Source: Notospermus geniculatus (Eukaryota; Nemertea; Pilidiophora; Heteronemertea; Lineidae). From it: a DNA stretch of 64,000 bases. Numbering within the stretch: position 1 is the first letter of the stretch; each line of letters opens with the position of its first letter. This document shows positions 11,140-20,757 of the stretch, one piece after another. The translations under genes were made by a program, and so were the position numbers. The notes under the pieces were generated by a model. It was not told the DNA's origin and did not search any database. It was given only the letters and a program-made list of their open reading frames with translations. Location of the stretch: contig NMRB01000452.1 in NCBI GenBank assembly GCA_002633025.1, forward strand, positions 110,442-174,441, given 5' to 3'.

Positions 11140-12300
11140 AGCTCACCGGGGTGAGCTATTACGATGGTGCAGCGTCCGTCGTCGTCGTCGTGTTCCGTTA
11201 GCAGGGCACGTTTCGTAACCGCCAGAGCTATTGATCTGAAACTTGGTACATATAATACCCCTAGGTCAGATGACCCATGACACCAAGTTTCGGTCCGATT
11301 CGACTCTTAGCTTGGCCACCAGGTGGCGGAAACCGAAAACACAAAAAGTGCAATAATTCCTGAACTAATGACTAGATCTTCTCCAAATTTTTATCATAGG
11401 TGTATCTAATAAGGATACATAACACATATAACGGGTTTTTGATTTGACCTACTTTTCAAGGTCACAGAGGCAAAAGTGACGAACCTGCCACAGTTTGTCA
11501 TTATTTCACCAAGCGACTTCATATCTTGCATAAACATGCATTGGAGGGGTACCTTTAAAAATACCAAGTTTCGGCCCGACTGGACATTCAATATGGCCGC
11601 CAGGTGGCGTAACCTGAAAATTAAGTAACTGCTATTACTCAGGAACGACTTGACGTAGAGTGCTCAAATTTGATATTTACGTCCCTCTAGATGACCTTTA
11701 CATGCATGTCGAATTTCGGCCTGATTTGACTTCCAACATGGCCACCAGGTGGCGTAACCCAAAAATCATCAAAGTGCTGTAACTCAGGAACGACTTATTC
11801 CAAAGTGCTCCAATTTGCTATGTGGCCCCCTGCAGATGACCTTTATGTGCGTGTGAAGTTTCGGCCTGATCGGACATCCAATATGGCCGCCAGGTGGCGT
11901 AACCCGAAAATCATCAAAGTGCTGCAACTCAGGGACGACTTGACCCAAAGCGCTCCAATGTGCTATGTGACCCTCTGCAGATGACCTTTATGTGCATGTC
12001 AATTTCTGGCCCAATCGGACGTCCAATATGGCCGCCAGGTGGCGTAAACCGAAAATCGTCAAAGTGCTGTAACTCAGGAACGACGTGACCCAAAGCGCAC
12101 CAATGTGCTATGTGGCCCCCTGCAGATGACCTTTATGTGCATGTGAAGTTCCGGCCTGATCGGACATCCTGAATATGGCCGCCAGGTGGCCCCCCAAATC
12201 ATCAAAGTCCTACTCGGGAATGACTTGACCCAGATTGCTCATCCCTCTGTCATTAGACTGTTATGTCCAACCCGGTGAGCACATGGTCCATGGACCATTT
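11140..12300. mobile_element. Inserted element starting AGCTCACCGGGGTGAGCT with internal tandem array
   Basis: The insertion begins with the near-palindrome AGCTCACCGGGGTGAGCT, passes through a CGTCGTCGTCGTG run, and ends near CCCGGTGAGC and CATGGTCCATGGACC. Its body is a tandem array listed separately. There is no open frame of note. Confidence 0.55.
11290..12195 (+). repeat. Tandem array with 145-bp period (about 6 units)
   Basis: The anchor ATGGCCGCCAGGTGGCG recurs at 11593, 11738, 11883, 12028 and 12175, with spacings of 145, 145, 145 and 147 bp. A degenerate copy lies near 11312. Each unit also carries CTCAGGAACGACTTGACCC, TGCTATGTGGCCCCCTGC and AGATGACCTTTATGTGCATG. The period is close to nucleosomal length, and the array sits inside a mobile element. 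Confidence 0.8.
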
Positions 12301-12848
12301 CATTTGCGTTCACTTGCGGTTGTTTGCGACAATCCTGCGCCAATTTTCTAATTTTTAAATCTTTTCTCGCTGAACTATCGTAAAAATTCTCCGACAGTTT
12401 GCGACAACATGTTGTCGCAGCTTATCACGCATTATCGCATATTATTCCCAATAAACGTGGGATATACGATAAGAAGGCGACAGTCTGCGGTTGTTTTCGA
12501 CAAATCTGCGACAAAAAAATTATACCCGCAGTCCGTCTGTCGCACCTAATCGCAATATCTGCGACAACTCGTGGTTGTAAGTCTGCGACAAATCAACACC
12601 GATAATTTGCGGTTATCAGCGACAACTTGCGGTTATCAGCGATATTTTGCGACAAATCTGCGGTTGCTTTGCGATAAAAGTGCGACAAGGTTTAATTTGT
12701 TGTACAATTCCAAAACTTCACTATTACATGCGATTGCCTGCAATATTATCGCAAGGTCTGCGATAGTTTGTGTTCATTTGCGACAGTACACCTGCGATTG
12801 TCTATCGCAATTAAACGCAGGCCAACTGTCGCACGTGTGAGAGCGGCT

Positions 12849-12965
12849 TAATGCTATCGTGAAAAACTTCGATGTCATTCCGATGTGTCTTACAAAAAAG
12901 GTTATTACAGTTGATGGCATTAGTGGGTATCTCGATGTTGCTTAAATAATCGTCGAGTATACACG
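12849..12965 (-). pseudogene. LINE fragment upstream of the 9285-10161 piece
   Basis: The minus-strand translation gives DDYLSNIEIPTNAINCNNLF then CKTHRNDIEVFHDSI, a typical endonuclease-RT linker of LINE ORF2. It joins the 9285-10161 piece in sequence logic when the block 10165-12848 plus one TTA is removed. Confidence 0.55.
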
Positions 12966-13625
12966 CTTCCTAAAAAACAACAGGAAGTGACGTAAATGGA
13001 GGAGGCTGCCATGACAACCATGCAAACATGGAATTTCACGTTCGCACGGCTCACTGATTTGGATGCAGTTTCTTGGTCGGCCTAGTTTATTTTCGATCAA
13101 TGTTCACATTATGGTTGTCAACAAGCACTGACATGTAATTCAATGACACTTAATTGAGTGTGTTGTTTCATTTCTTTGATGAATACAGAGCGGAATTCGT
13201 CGACGTCATGTCATCCTCATGGTCTCGTTTGGCATGCATTGCATGAAGCACTGCAGTGCCAGTGCATATCTTGGCTTCTTCTCACAGCAATCGGAGCGAG
13301 TTCTATCTACCCCTTGTAACAATGGTTTTAGATCATACCATTATATGCCCAGTTGGTCGACCCTTGCTTCAAGCTTATCTATCTTTTGAATACTAGCCAA
13401 CTCAAGGAAACATGACTTCAGATACCTACATAATCGGGTTCAAAAGATAAGAATGCCCATTAGATCAGAGGGCGGAATATTTAGTGAAACGGGGACACTA
13501 TGGCTGATTCAAAATGTAAGAAGCGGTTGGTTTGTGAATTTCGTAAATTATTGGTCGGAAAAAACACTGAAAATTTTAGCCCTTAACACAAATATACAAC
13601 TGGGTTTGCATGACCCTTGTGTGAT
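12966..13625. other. No recognisable gene
   Basis: A short frame starting ATGGAGGAGGCTGCC at 12998 has a good start context but stops after 29 codons. Nothing else stands out. Confidence 0.35.
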
Positions 13626-14414
13626 ATATTACGGCTTACTGGAATAAACGCAACGCAACGCAATCAACTCAATGAACCTAGTTCCTATTTTACCCATTTG
13701 CCGCTGCTTTGGTAGGCGTAGTAAGCACATAACATATGCGAGGGTCGAGGATTGATGCTTCCGGCAAGGGACCATTCATTGTGTATCAATCCGACAGTCA
13801 TGATAGTCTCGGGCAACATATTAAAACGTTCATGGCCATCTTGGTGTAACGCACTCACCTGGTATGCGCGAGCCTAGCATCTCCCAATGATCCCATACTG
13901 GTCTCCTGTCCAACCTACGTACACTTAGTGGCAACTAGACTGATACTCTGCTGAGCTCTGATACAAGTACAGGTAGTGAGCCAAAAAATGTCCGCCGTCT
14001 TTTTCATCACTTGCGAAGTTTGACGAGCTGCAACATCATTACCAACCATTCATCAAGTAAGAGCCCATTCTTGAATGCATTCCTTTACGTGTAGCAACAG
14101 CCTCCACGCCAAATTAATAACTTGGAGCATTCAGATTGAGATAGGCCTAGGTAGATTTGAACTTCACGTCGAGCTTGGAAACATGATCTATGCATATGAC
14201 ACGACTCGTGCCTGTGCATGATGTACATAGACGTCGTGACGACGTGTAGGCCTACACGTGTATTGATCGATCGATCGCCAGTTCGCCGTCAAACATTTGA
14301 ACACCGCCATCTAACGTCGACATAAGAAATCAGCTAGTCATTTGGAAACAGTGATTACTCCCATTGCGCTGCATTGCGTTGCGTTGCGTTTTTTTCCAGT
14401 AAGCCATATATTAC
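13626..14414. repeat. Inverted repeat pair with AACGCAACGCAACGC termini
   Basis: ACGGCTTACTGGAATAAACG and AACGCAACGCAACGCAATC at 13631-13665 recur inverted at 14371-14414 (GCATTGCGTTGCGTTGCG, then CCAGTAAGCC). The roughly 700 bp between the arms is non-coding and contains a GATCGATCGATCG run near 14265. It could be a 0.8-kb non-autonomous element with about 40-bp terminal repeats. Confidence 0.45.
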
Positions 14415-14952
14415 AAAGGATATATATTATTACGTCGCAAAAGCTATGAAATGTACGCGGTTCCTTTTCGGGGCAGCTGGGAATCTTGGTTTAAAACTGG
14501 TATCAAGGCATTTAAAGGACACTGCATATACATGTTGCAAGTTTATGCAAGTTTTATCGTGGCTACAGTATATATTACAATGACTGCAAATGGAATTCGT
14601 TATTTTGAGAATCATCTGGAGTTATTTGAAGACTGGGGCGAATCGGGGTAAGATGAAAAAGCGGACCCTCAACGTCTTGTGCAGCTTGACGATATCAACT
14701 TTACCTGGTATGATAGGGGCACAGTTTTCTCGGGGACTCTTCTGTTGATTTTTTTTCAAACACCATTTTTAACCACTTCCTGGTGCTACTTTCAATGAAA
14801 CACATCGTGGCACGTGACTTTCCTGACGGTGACACAATCCTAGATAGGAATGTCACGTCCCTTGCTCGTTTCAGTCTCCCTACTTCCGGTACGTACGGCA
14901 GTTCGGTCGGTTTTTATCAAAGCCAAAGCGCAAAAACGACTACGATCTACGG

Positions 14953-15616
14953 ATGACCATCAGCAAGCAGGGTGACGTGGTCATACTCTTGGATGTAAGT
15001 CACTTGTATCTCAAAAGAATTCAGTCATTTGCCCTACTGGTCTTCGTATTGGAACCGAATTGGCATCACTCAAACGTCTTCACCAGGTTTTGAGTTTTTG
15101 ATTGACCGTTGAAATGCCGACGTCTCTTTGCGACCTCACTTTTTTAAGAAGCTAACGTCATCTGTCCATAAAAAAGCTTTATGATAAGTGGCCCTATTTT
15201 TCATAATCTTTCTCAAGCATAATTCACTTTTACACTACTAGTTGTTTTTACTGTTTCAGGATAGCATTTACATTAGTTCGGTCAAGTACACAAATCACTT
15301 GCCGATAATTGTCAAAATAAAACGAAGCAAAGGCATATCGATTCCGACATCCTTTATCTCCTCAAAGGGAGGGAATACTGTTTATTTCTTTATGAGTAGT
15401 TCAACCGAGGAATGTCGTGCGTTTTATGCAGTTGAGTTGATTAGGAATAGGAAAGGGATTCCTAAGAATATATCAATTTTCATGTATAGACCATCAAAGT
15501 TATCACACGATATCAATACGACGATTCCACCTTATATTATGGTCAGCGATCTTGAAGGACATGGCTTGGCGATATTTGAAAATGAACCGGATGATATCTA
15601 TGCGTATACAGCTTAA
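14953..15616 (+). CDS. Putative two-exon gene, hypothetical 132-residue protein
   Basis: Exon 1 coding runs 14953-14994 (MTISKQGDVVILLD) and ends at a strong donor, GTAAGT. The 265-bp intron ends in TTGTTTTTACTGTTTCAG, and exon 2 (15260-15616) continues in phase 0 with DSIYISSVKYTNHL to a TAA. The joined product is 14 + 118 residues. It looks like a compact beta-rich domain (VVILLD, IYISSVKY, LPIIVKI, NTVYFFMSSS, ISIFMYRP, YIMVSDLEGHGLAIFENEPD). There is no signal peptide, membrane span or family motif that I recognise. The frame stays open upstream of the ATG, so the true start could be further 5'. Donor, acceptor and phase agreement support a real gene; function is unknown. Confidence 0.55.
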
Positions 15617-16374
15617 AACATCTTCTGATCTCATCGCCTAACTCTAAAGCGACCCATAATGATCATTACATTTACATCCCTTAGGCTCCACCGACCCATT
15701 GGACCCCTGTGAAACGCGTTTCAGAGGAGTCCAATTTGGAGAACTGAGATGTTGACTTTGCGTAATCCTATTGTTTTCCTTATCTGCCTAATTTATAACA
15801 AAATGGAAAATAGGCTGCTGCATTGCCGAAAAGTTATGCAGTTGAACAAATAATTCTTTGTTATATCAAAAAACACTTTCAAACTTTCAAATCCGATGAA
15901 TAATAACGGTTTTACAACGCTAAATTTGTAGCATGTTTGGGCCGTTGCTTTGATACACATGATTGCTTAACCTGTCCTACTAAATAGAGGATTGGAATGG
16001 CTAACTTATAAACAGAGGGGTGCAAGGTGCAATTAGGTCAGTGGCTCAGATCAACAAGATGATGTAAGATTATGAAAAATTAGTCAATGTGGGAAGGTGT
16101 ATTTCTGCAACATATTTCCTAAGGCCCTGTTCATCTAATGATTAACAATAGTGCACAAAAGAGGATGAAAATGGGCAATATGGACATTCATTCTTCTACC
16201 ATCATGTTAGAAGATGACCCCATTTGAGCACCATATAGTGCAATAATATTGGAGGGAGTATGGACCTTCATAACCACAAGATCAAATCATTCAAGGTACT
16301 ATCAAGCAGTTCAGTACGTAGCCTATTTAGATACAGGTAGGTTGCTGTGGTGCACGTGATGCTCCGGTTGCCTT
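15617..16374. other. No recognisable gene
   Basis: A/T-rich sequence downstream of the two-exon gene. No clear polyadenylation signal or exon could be tied to it. Confidence 0.35.
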
Positions 16375-17445
16375 CACCTGCAGTTACAGTTGGGTATTCG
16401 AAAAACCTGGACTGAGAAACACTGGATTGGATTGGATTGGACTGTGACTCACTGCTGTCCACCACCTGGATTCTTTATCCACGGGTCTTCATGGTCAAAA
16501 CGTCCTTTGTTTTATGCAATAATTCAAATCAGAACATGGTAGGCCCTGGGCCCAGAGCTATTCGAAAGCTAGTGTTTTGATTTGGGGTTTTCAATAGCCT
16601 ATACAAGTATGGATACTCTTTTAGAACAAACTACTGAATTGACTGCAAGGAAACTGTACCGGTGTTAAAAATAAAAGAATGCAGAAAATGAAACCTGTAA
16701 ATGGTACCAGTATTTAAAACCTCTATTAAATACAGCTTCACCACACTGACAGATGGTGTCCTGATTACGGAGATCAAAATGAATAGAAAGTACCTATCAG
16801 TTTGGGACTGAATTTTGGTATTCTTAAAGGAGCACGGTATTGAATCTCAAATGCGTTATTTGACTGCCGACGTAGAGGTAGCCACCTAGCGGCAGTAAGA
16901 CAAACTACAAAAATGTATTACAAAATGTACGCAGTAAATCGGGTCATTCGCCGACACGTAGTTAGACCCTCGAGTTGGAGAGTGGCGCGGTGGCGCCGGC
17001 TGTCGAGAAAAGGTGGCAATACCGAGCTCCTTTATTATAGAGGTGTCCTGCTGACAGAGGTGTCGGGTGAGAGATCCCACTTCAATTCCCTCTGTCACAC
17101 ATAGGCCTACATCCCACTGGAGACACATTTTTCATATGCCTCCAAATTCATACAAAGTATCATACATGTAGGACCAACCCAATCAGACATGAAGTCATGC
17201 AACATCTTTCCGAAGATATCCAAAGGCATTGCATTTTCGATTGCTTCGGACAGTATAACCATTTCACAATTCTTCGGCAAATAGGCCTATATCAGCTGAC
17301 ATCATTTTCATTTCCACAAGGTCATCAGACATTGTGCCAATGACTGGCAGGTGGTGGAGAGCAGTGAGTCACAGTCCAATCCAGTCCAGTCCAATCCAGT
17401 GTTTCTCAGTCCAGGGTTTTCGAATACCCGTTACAGTTACGGTGA
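16375..17445. repeat. Inverted repeat pair flanking a MITE
   Basis: The arm at 16375-16470 (CAGTTACAGTTGGGTATTCG, GGACTGAGAAACACTGGATT, then TGGAT runs and GTGACTCACTGCTG) recurs inverted at 17345-17445. The interval holds the MITE at 16826-17033. The arms may be the termini of a larger non-autonomous element. Confidence 0.5.
16826..17033 (+). mobile_element. 208-bp MITE, TIR AAAGGAGCACGGTATTG (copy 1)
   Basis: The left end AAAGGAGCACGGTATTG pairs with the right end CAATACCGAGCTCCTTT. The body includes GCGTTATTTGACTGCCGACG, GTAAATCGGGTCATTCGCCG and GTGGCGCGGTGGCGCCGGC. A second copy in the same orientation lies at 23479-23687, with T/A bases at the borders of both. Confidence 0.75.
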
Positions 17446-17923
17446 CCATATCGTGCAGGCATTGCTTCTTTTACGATGTGATATCTGAAGGCTATTGCCT
17501 GGGACCTTATGGTTTACCCATATAGGCTACGCCCTGTGGAGCATAGTGTGTTGGGTCATGTACTGAACAAAATGACCAATTACTGCCAAACCCGACTAAT
17601 TAAGAATGATTAACAGTCATGAATCCTTTCATTTATCCTTATGTCTCATAGCGGTATTCCAAAAGACTGAAAAATTGGCACTAATTGGGAAAAAAACTTT
17701 GATACAAAACTCCGTCGAAATGTCACTAACTTGTGTAAACAAGTCTCGAACACGTAGCTGGTACATGATCCGAGGTCACGTGACTAGGCGTAGTCGATGA
17801 CACTGAATGAGAACGAGACTGACGCAAACTACCATGACTGCGCAACTGCATTGCGCGAGATTCCCATCATGGCACACCAAGGTAAACTCCACACAAACAG
17901 TAAAAAATAAACGTTTAGAATTT

Positions 17924-18117
17924 TCACGTAACACACGGACACGTTCAACAGTGTCTTGTGACCCCGGCCGTGGGCGTGGTAAATGCAGCTGCAGTTTCCA
18001 CATAACACATGGACACATTTAGAAATGTCTCTGACCCCGGACATAAGTAAGCAGTTTCCACATAACACAGGGACACATTTAAAAATGTGTTCTGACGACG
18101 GCCATAAGTAAGCAGTT
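17924..18117 (+). repeat. Three tandem units of about 62 bp
   Basis: Each unit reads CAC(G/A)TAACACA-GGACAC, then a (T/C)AAnnATGT step, then GACnCCGGnCATAAGTAAGC. The last two copies are the closest. Diverged single copies recur at 26360 and 28225, at the start of the repeated units described under 23320-28900. Confidence 0.6.
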
Positions 18118-18120
18118 TAT

Positions 18121-19655
18121 AATAATCATATTTATAATAATAATATTTATTCAAGAAAAGTGCTTCAATGATGAGAAACATGTTCTAAGCACTGTACAAT
18201 AAGATTAGGATAATAAATGAAGATAAAACATTTGAAAAAAGAAACTGAGGAAATTAAGGACGAGCCAACATTGTGAATTTTTGGAGCATTGGAAAAAAAA
18301 CATGTCAAAATACCATAAAAGTAAAAGTTGTATGACAAAAATGAATGCACCTGCGGGGTCTATCAGTCGACAGGAATTGAATGAGATATATCTTAGAATG
18401 CACTAATTAGCTACTAAGCTGAAACAAAAGACTAGTTGTCGGAACACTTTCCGAAGATATGGCACACTTTGAAGATCAAACAACATGTGTATCGTAAAGT
18501 TCGTCGTTTTTTCTACCAAGTCCACCCCTTTCGGTAGCATTATTTTCAACAGACATAGAGTACTCCACAAGTGAACTGCATGAATGCTGCCAATTTTCCA
18601 AAAACAGGGCGGCCATATTGGATCTGGATTTTACTTCCTGGTTCTCTTCTAATGTACTGAGCGTGTATGCTGTCTATGAAATGCTGGTCAAGACATCCTT
18701 GCCACCCCAGGTTCTATGGGTTTGTGGCATTGCTGCCACTCCCTGAATGTGTCATTTACATGCTTCTTCTCCGAGAAAATTGTACCTGTTTTCATGTTTG
18801 GCGGATTTCTTTGTTTTGGATTACATAAAATAATTAACTTGTAATTCTTGGGATTTTGCTCATTTCCTGTGTCTATAAAACACAGTGATCACATTGGACC
18901 CAAACAACAGTCAAGTGGGGGTGTCTTTACTGCTCTTCTCAGAGGGGCCTGGATTGAAGCACCAGAAAATTCACAATGTCGGCTCGCCCTTAAAACAGCA
19001 TCCAAAAAGTCAGCCATCTATCACAAAATCAATCACATTGAGGTAAAATTAATTAATTAAAATGCCGTTTAAACAACTCTGTCTTTAAAAATTTCTTAAA
19101 GCGATTTGTGTCTGAGAGCTCAGGCATCCAGAGTGGGAGCGAGTTCCACAGCCATGGGCGCCATCACACACAGACTGCAATCCCCGTACTTACCCCTAGG
19201 TCGTGTTACAGCCAACAGCCAGGGGTCTTCTGAGGACCACAGCGGGACGGCACACGCAGACCGAGCAACTCCCTCAGATACCTTGGACTGCCCCCCCCCC
19301 CCTGATGCAAGATCTTATGCACCTATCTCCAGGCGTCGATTGTCTTCACGCTGGCGCTTACAATCTCTGCCACCAAACGCCGGAATACTTACTCTCCTTC
19401 CGCAGCAAGAAAAATAGTGCGTATGAAAATTTCAACAACTACTATCTTATCATCGTTTATTTCACAGTAACATTACGTTTTTGTAATTGTTGCAACATTT
19501 AAGAGTATGAAAGGTATAATTAAATTTTGTAAGTTTGTGCCTGAATAAAACTGCCAAAAATCCTGGCAAACGGGAAGTTGGTGATGCGGCCATTTGGTGG
19601 CAATGGTATCACCAGCGCAGCGGAAGTTGATACCAATTGTGGGCAGTATGCTTAT
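18121..19655. other. No recognisable gene; possible minus-strand LINE 3' end
   Basis: A (TAA)n-like run at 18130-18150 is followed by sequence whose minus strand ends GAATAAATATTATTATTATA, the look of a retroelement tail. The rest has only short frames, including a poly-C run near 19290. Confidence 0.3.
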
Positions 19656-20131
19656 TCACAAGCAGGAGGACTTTGTACTGGATGCGTGAGCCCACAGGCA
19701 ACCGGTGAAGTTCCTGCAAGACCGGAGTGATATGGTCCCGCCTTTTTGTTCGTGTAAGGAGTCTTGCTGCCGAAGTTTTTTCCTTTTGGAGCCGTTGAAC
19801 CTCACAGTCTGGTAAGCCAAGAAATCGAGGCGAGGAATGACAAGAGCATTAATAACCCGTGCACAAGTAGTGTTGTCCAGATAGCGACGCAACTTGGCAA
19901 GTTGCCTAATTTGGAAAAACATTGCTTGAACACACTTAGACACTTGCAGGGACATACTCATACTACTGTCAAATTGGGTCCGAAGATTGCGCACGTGAGA
20001 AGAAGAAAAAACATAAGTTGATCCAATCTGGATCTGGGGCAGAGGTTCAAGTTTAGCCAGCTGTCGCTTAGGATCTATAACAAGGAATTCTGTCTTGTCA
20101 TCGTTACTCTTGAGATGATTAAGTAGGTTTA
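19656..20131 (-). pseudogene. CR1/L2-like LINE, RT C-terminal fragment (copy X)
   Basis: The translation contains NHLKSNDDKTEFLVIDPKRQ, STYVFSSSHVRNL, FDSSMSMSLQVSKCVQAMFF and RQLAKLRRYLDNTTCARVIN with ALVIPRLDF. This is the region after the YADD box in CR1/L2-type reverse transcriptases. It breaks at a hairpin element at 20132. The block NHLK-N-D-KTEFL recurs at about 20790-20850 in the neighbouring copy, so these are two separate insertions. Confidence 0.7.
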
Positions 20132-20243
20132 TTCCCACTTCGCCCCTTCCCATTTCGCCCCCTAACAGTAAATCCATTAAATACTGGTAGCTACCTCTAA
20201 CAATAACCATTAGGGGGCGAATTGGGAAAGGGCGAAATGGGAA
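20132..20243. mobile_element. Hairpin MITE, TIR TTCCCACTTCGCCCCTTCCC
   Basis: TTCCCACTTCGCCCCTTCCC and CATTTCGCCCCCTAA at the left pair with TTAGGGGGCGAATTGGGAAA and GGGCGAAATGGGAA at the right. It truncates the LINE copy X frame. Confidence 0.6.
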
Positions 20244-20333
20244 GACACCGATTAAGTTTGAACCATAATTGGACTGTTAATCTTCCAAAATGGCGAGTGC
20301 AGGAGCTACGGTGATGCTGAAGAAAAAAACCAG

Positions 20334-20440
20334 GGGCCTGTTTCATAAAGTGACTTTAAGCTAATGGTACCATTAACTCAATGCATTTTCCATTTGATTA
20401 AAGGTACCATTAGGTTAAAATCACTTTATGAAACAGGCCC
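20334..20440. mobile_element. 107-bp near-perfect hairpin MITE, TIR GGGCCTGTTTCATAAAGTGA
   Basis: GGGCCTGTTTCATAAAGTGA then CTTTAAGCTAATGGTACC on the left are answered by GGTACCATTAGGTTAAAATC then ACTTTATGAAACAGGCCC on the right, with a loop of about 20 bases. The GGGCC-type terminus is shared with several other small elements in this window. Confidence 0.7.
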
Positions 20441-20687
20441 TAGTGAAGAGTCAATGGACAAAATTATTATGAATTTTGATGCATATTATAACGGTTGAAA
20501 ACATCTATTCACTGAAAAATGTGGATTAAGAATTTGAAAGCCCTCTGGTGGAGTGTGAAGCTACCAAGGGAATGCCCACGGGATTTATTTTAGTTACATA
20601 CATCCATGATTATTAAGATACGAGTTCGTCGACTCCACTTCAGAACAAAATGAGGACAAGGCCAATCATAACTGAGACAGACACATG

Positions 20688-20757
20688 GAACTGGGGACAC
20701 ATAGAACCCTGGACGCATAGAACTTGGGACACATAGAACCCGGGACCCATAGGGATG
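20688..20757 (+). repeat. Short tandem repeat GGGACACATAGAAC (4 diverged units)
   Basis: Units reading GGGGACACATAGAACC, TGGACGCATAGAACTT, GGGACACATAGAACCC and GGGACCCATAGG follow one another at a period of about 17 bp, at the downstream edge of LINE copy Y. Confidence 0.6.

Larger units (their letters stand above)
11004..12848 (+). mobile_element. Second copy of the AGCCGCTCTCACACG MITE, split by an inserted element
   Basis: The ends and flanking portions match the copy at 10165-10829 closely and in the same orientation. At the point where the first copy reads GCGTTTTTTGCGTTCACTTG, this copy carries about 1.16 kb of unrelated DNA (11140-12300). Removing that insert would leave a MITE of the expected size. 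Confidence 0.75.

Noticed and set aside
10656-11141. A 161-residue frame in the MITE block
   Set aside because: It crosses the end of one MITE, the hairpin and the start of the next MITE. Composition explains it.
14374-14651. Overlapping 60-70-residue frames near 14.4-14.65 kb
   Set aside because: They have no splice support, motif or link to the two-exon gene at 14953, and one end overlaps an inverted-repeat arm.
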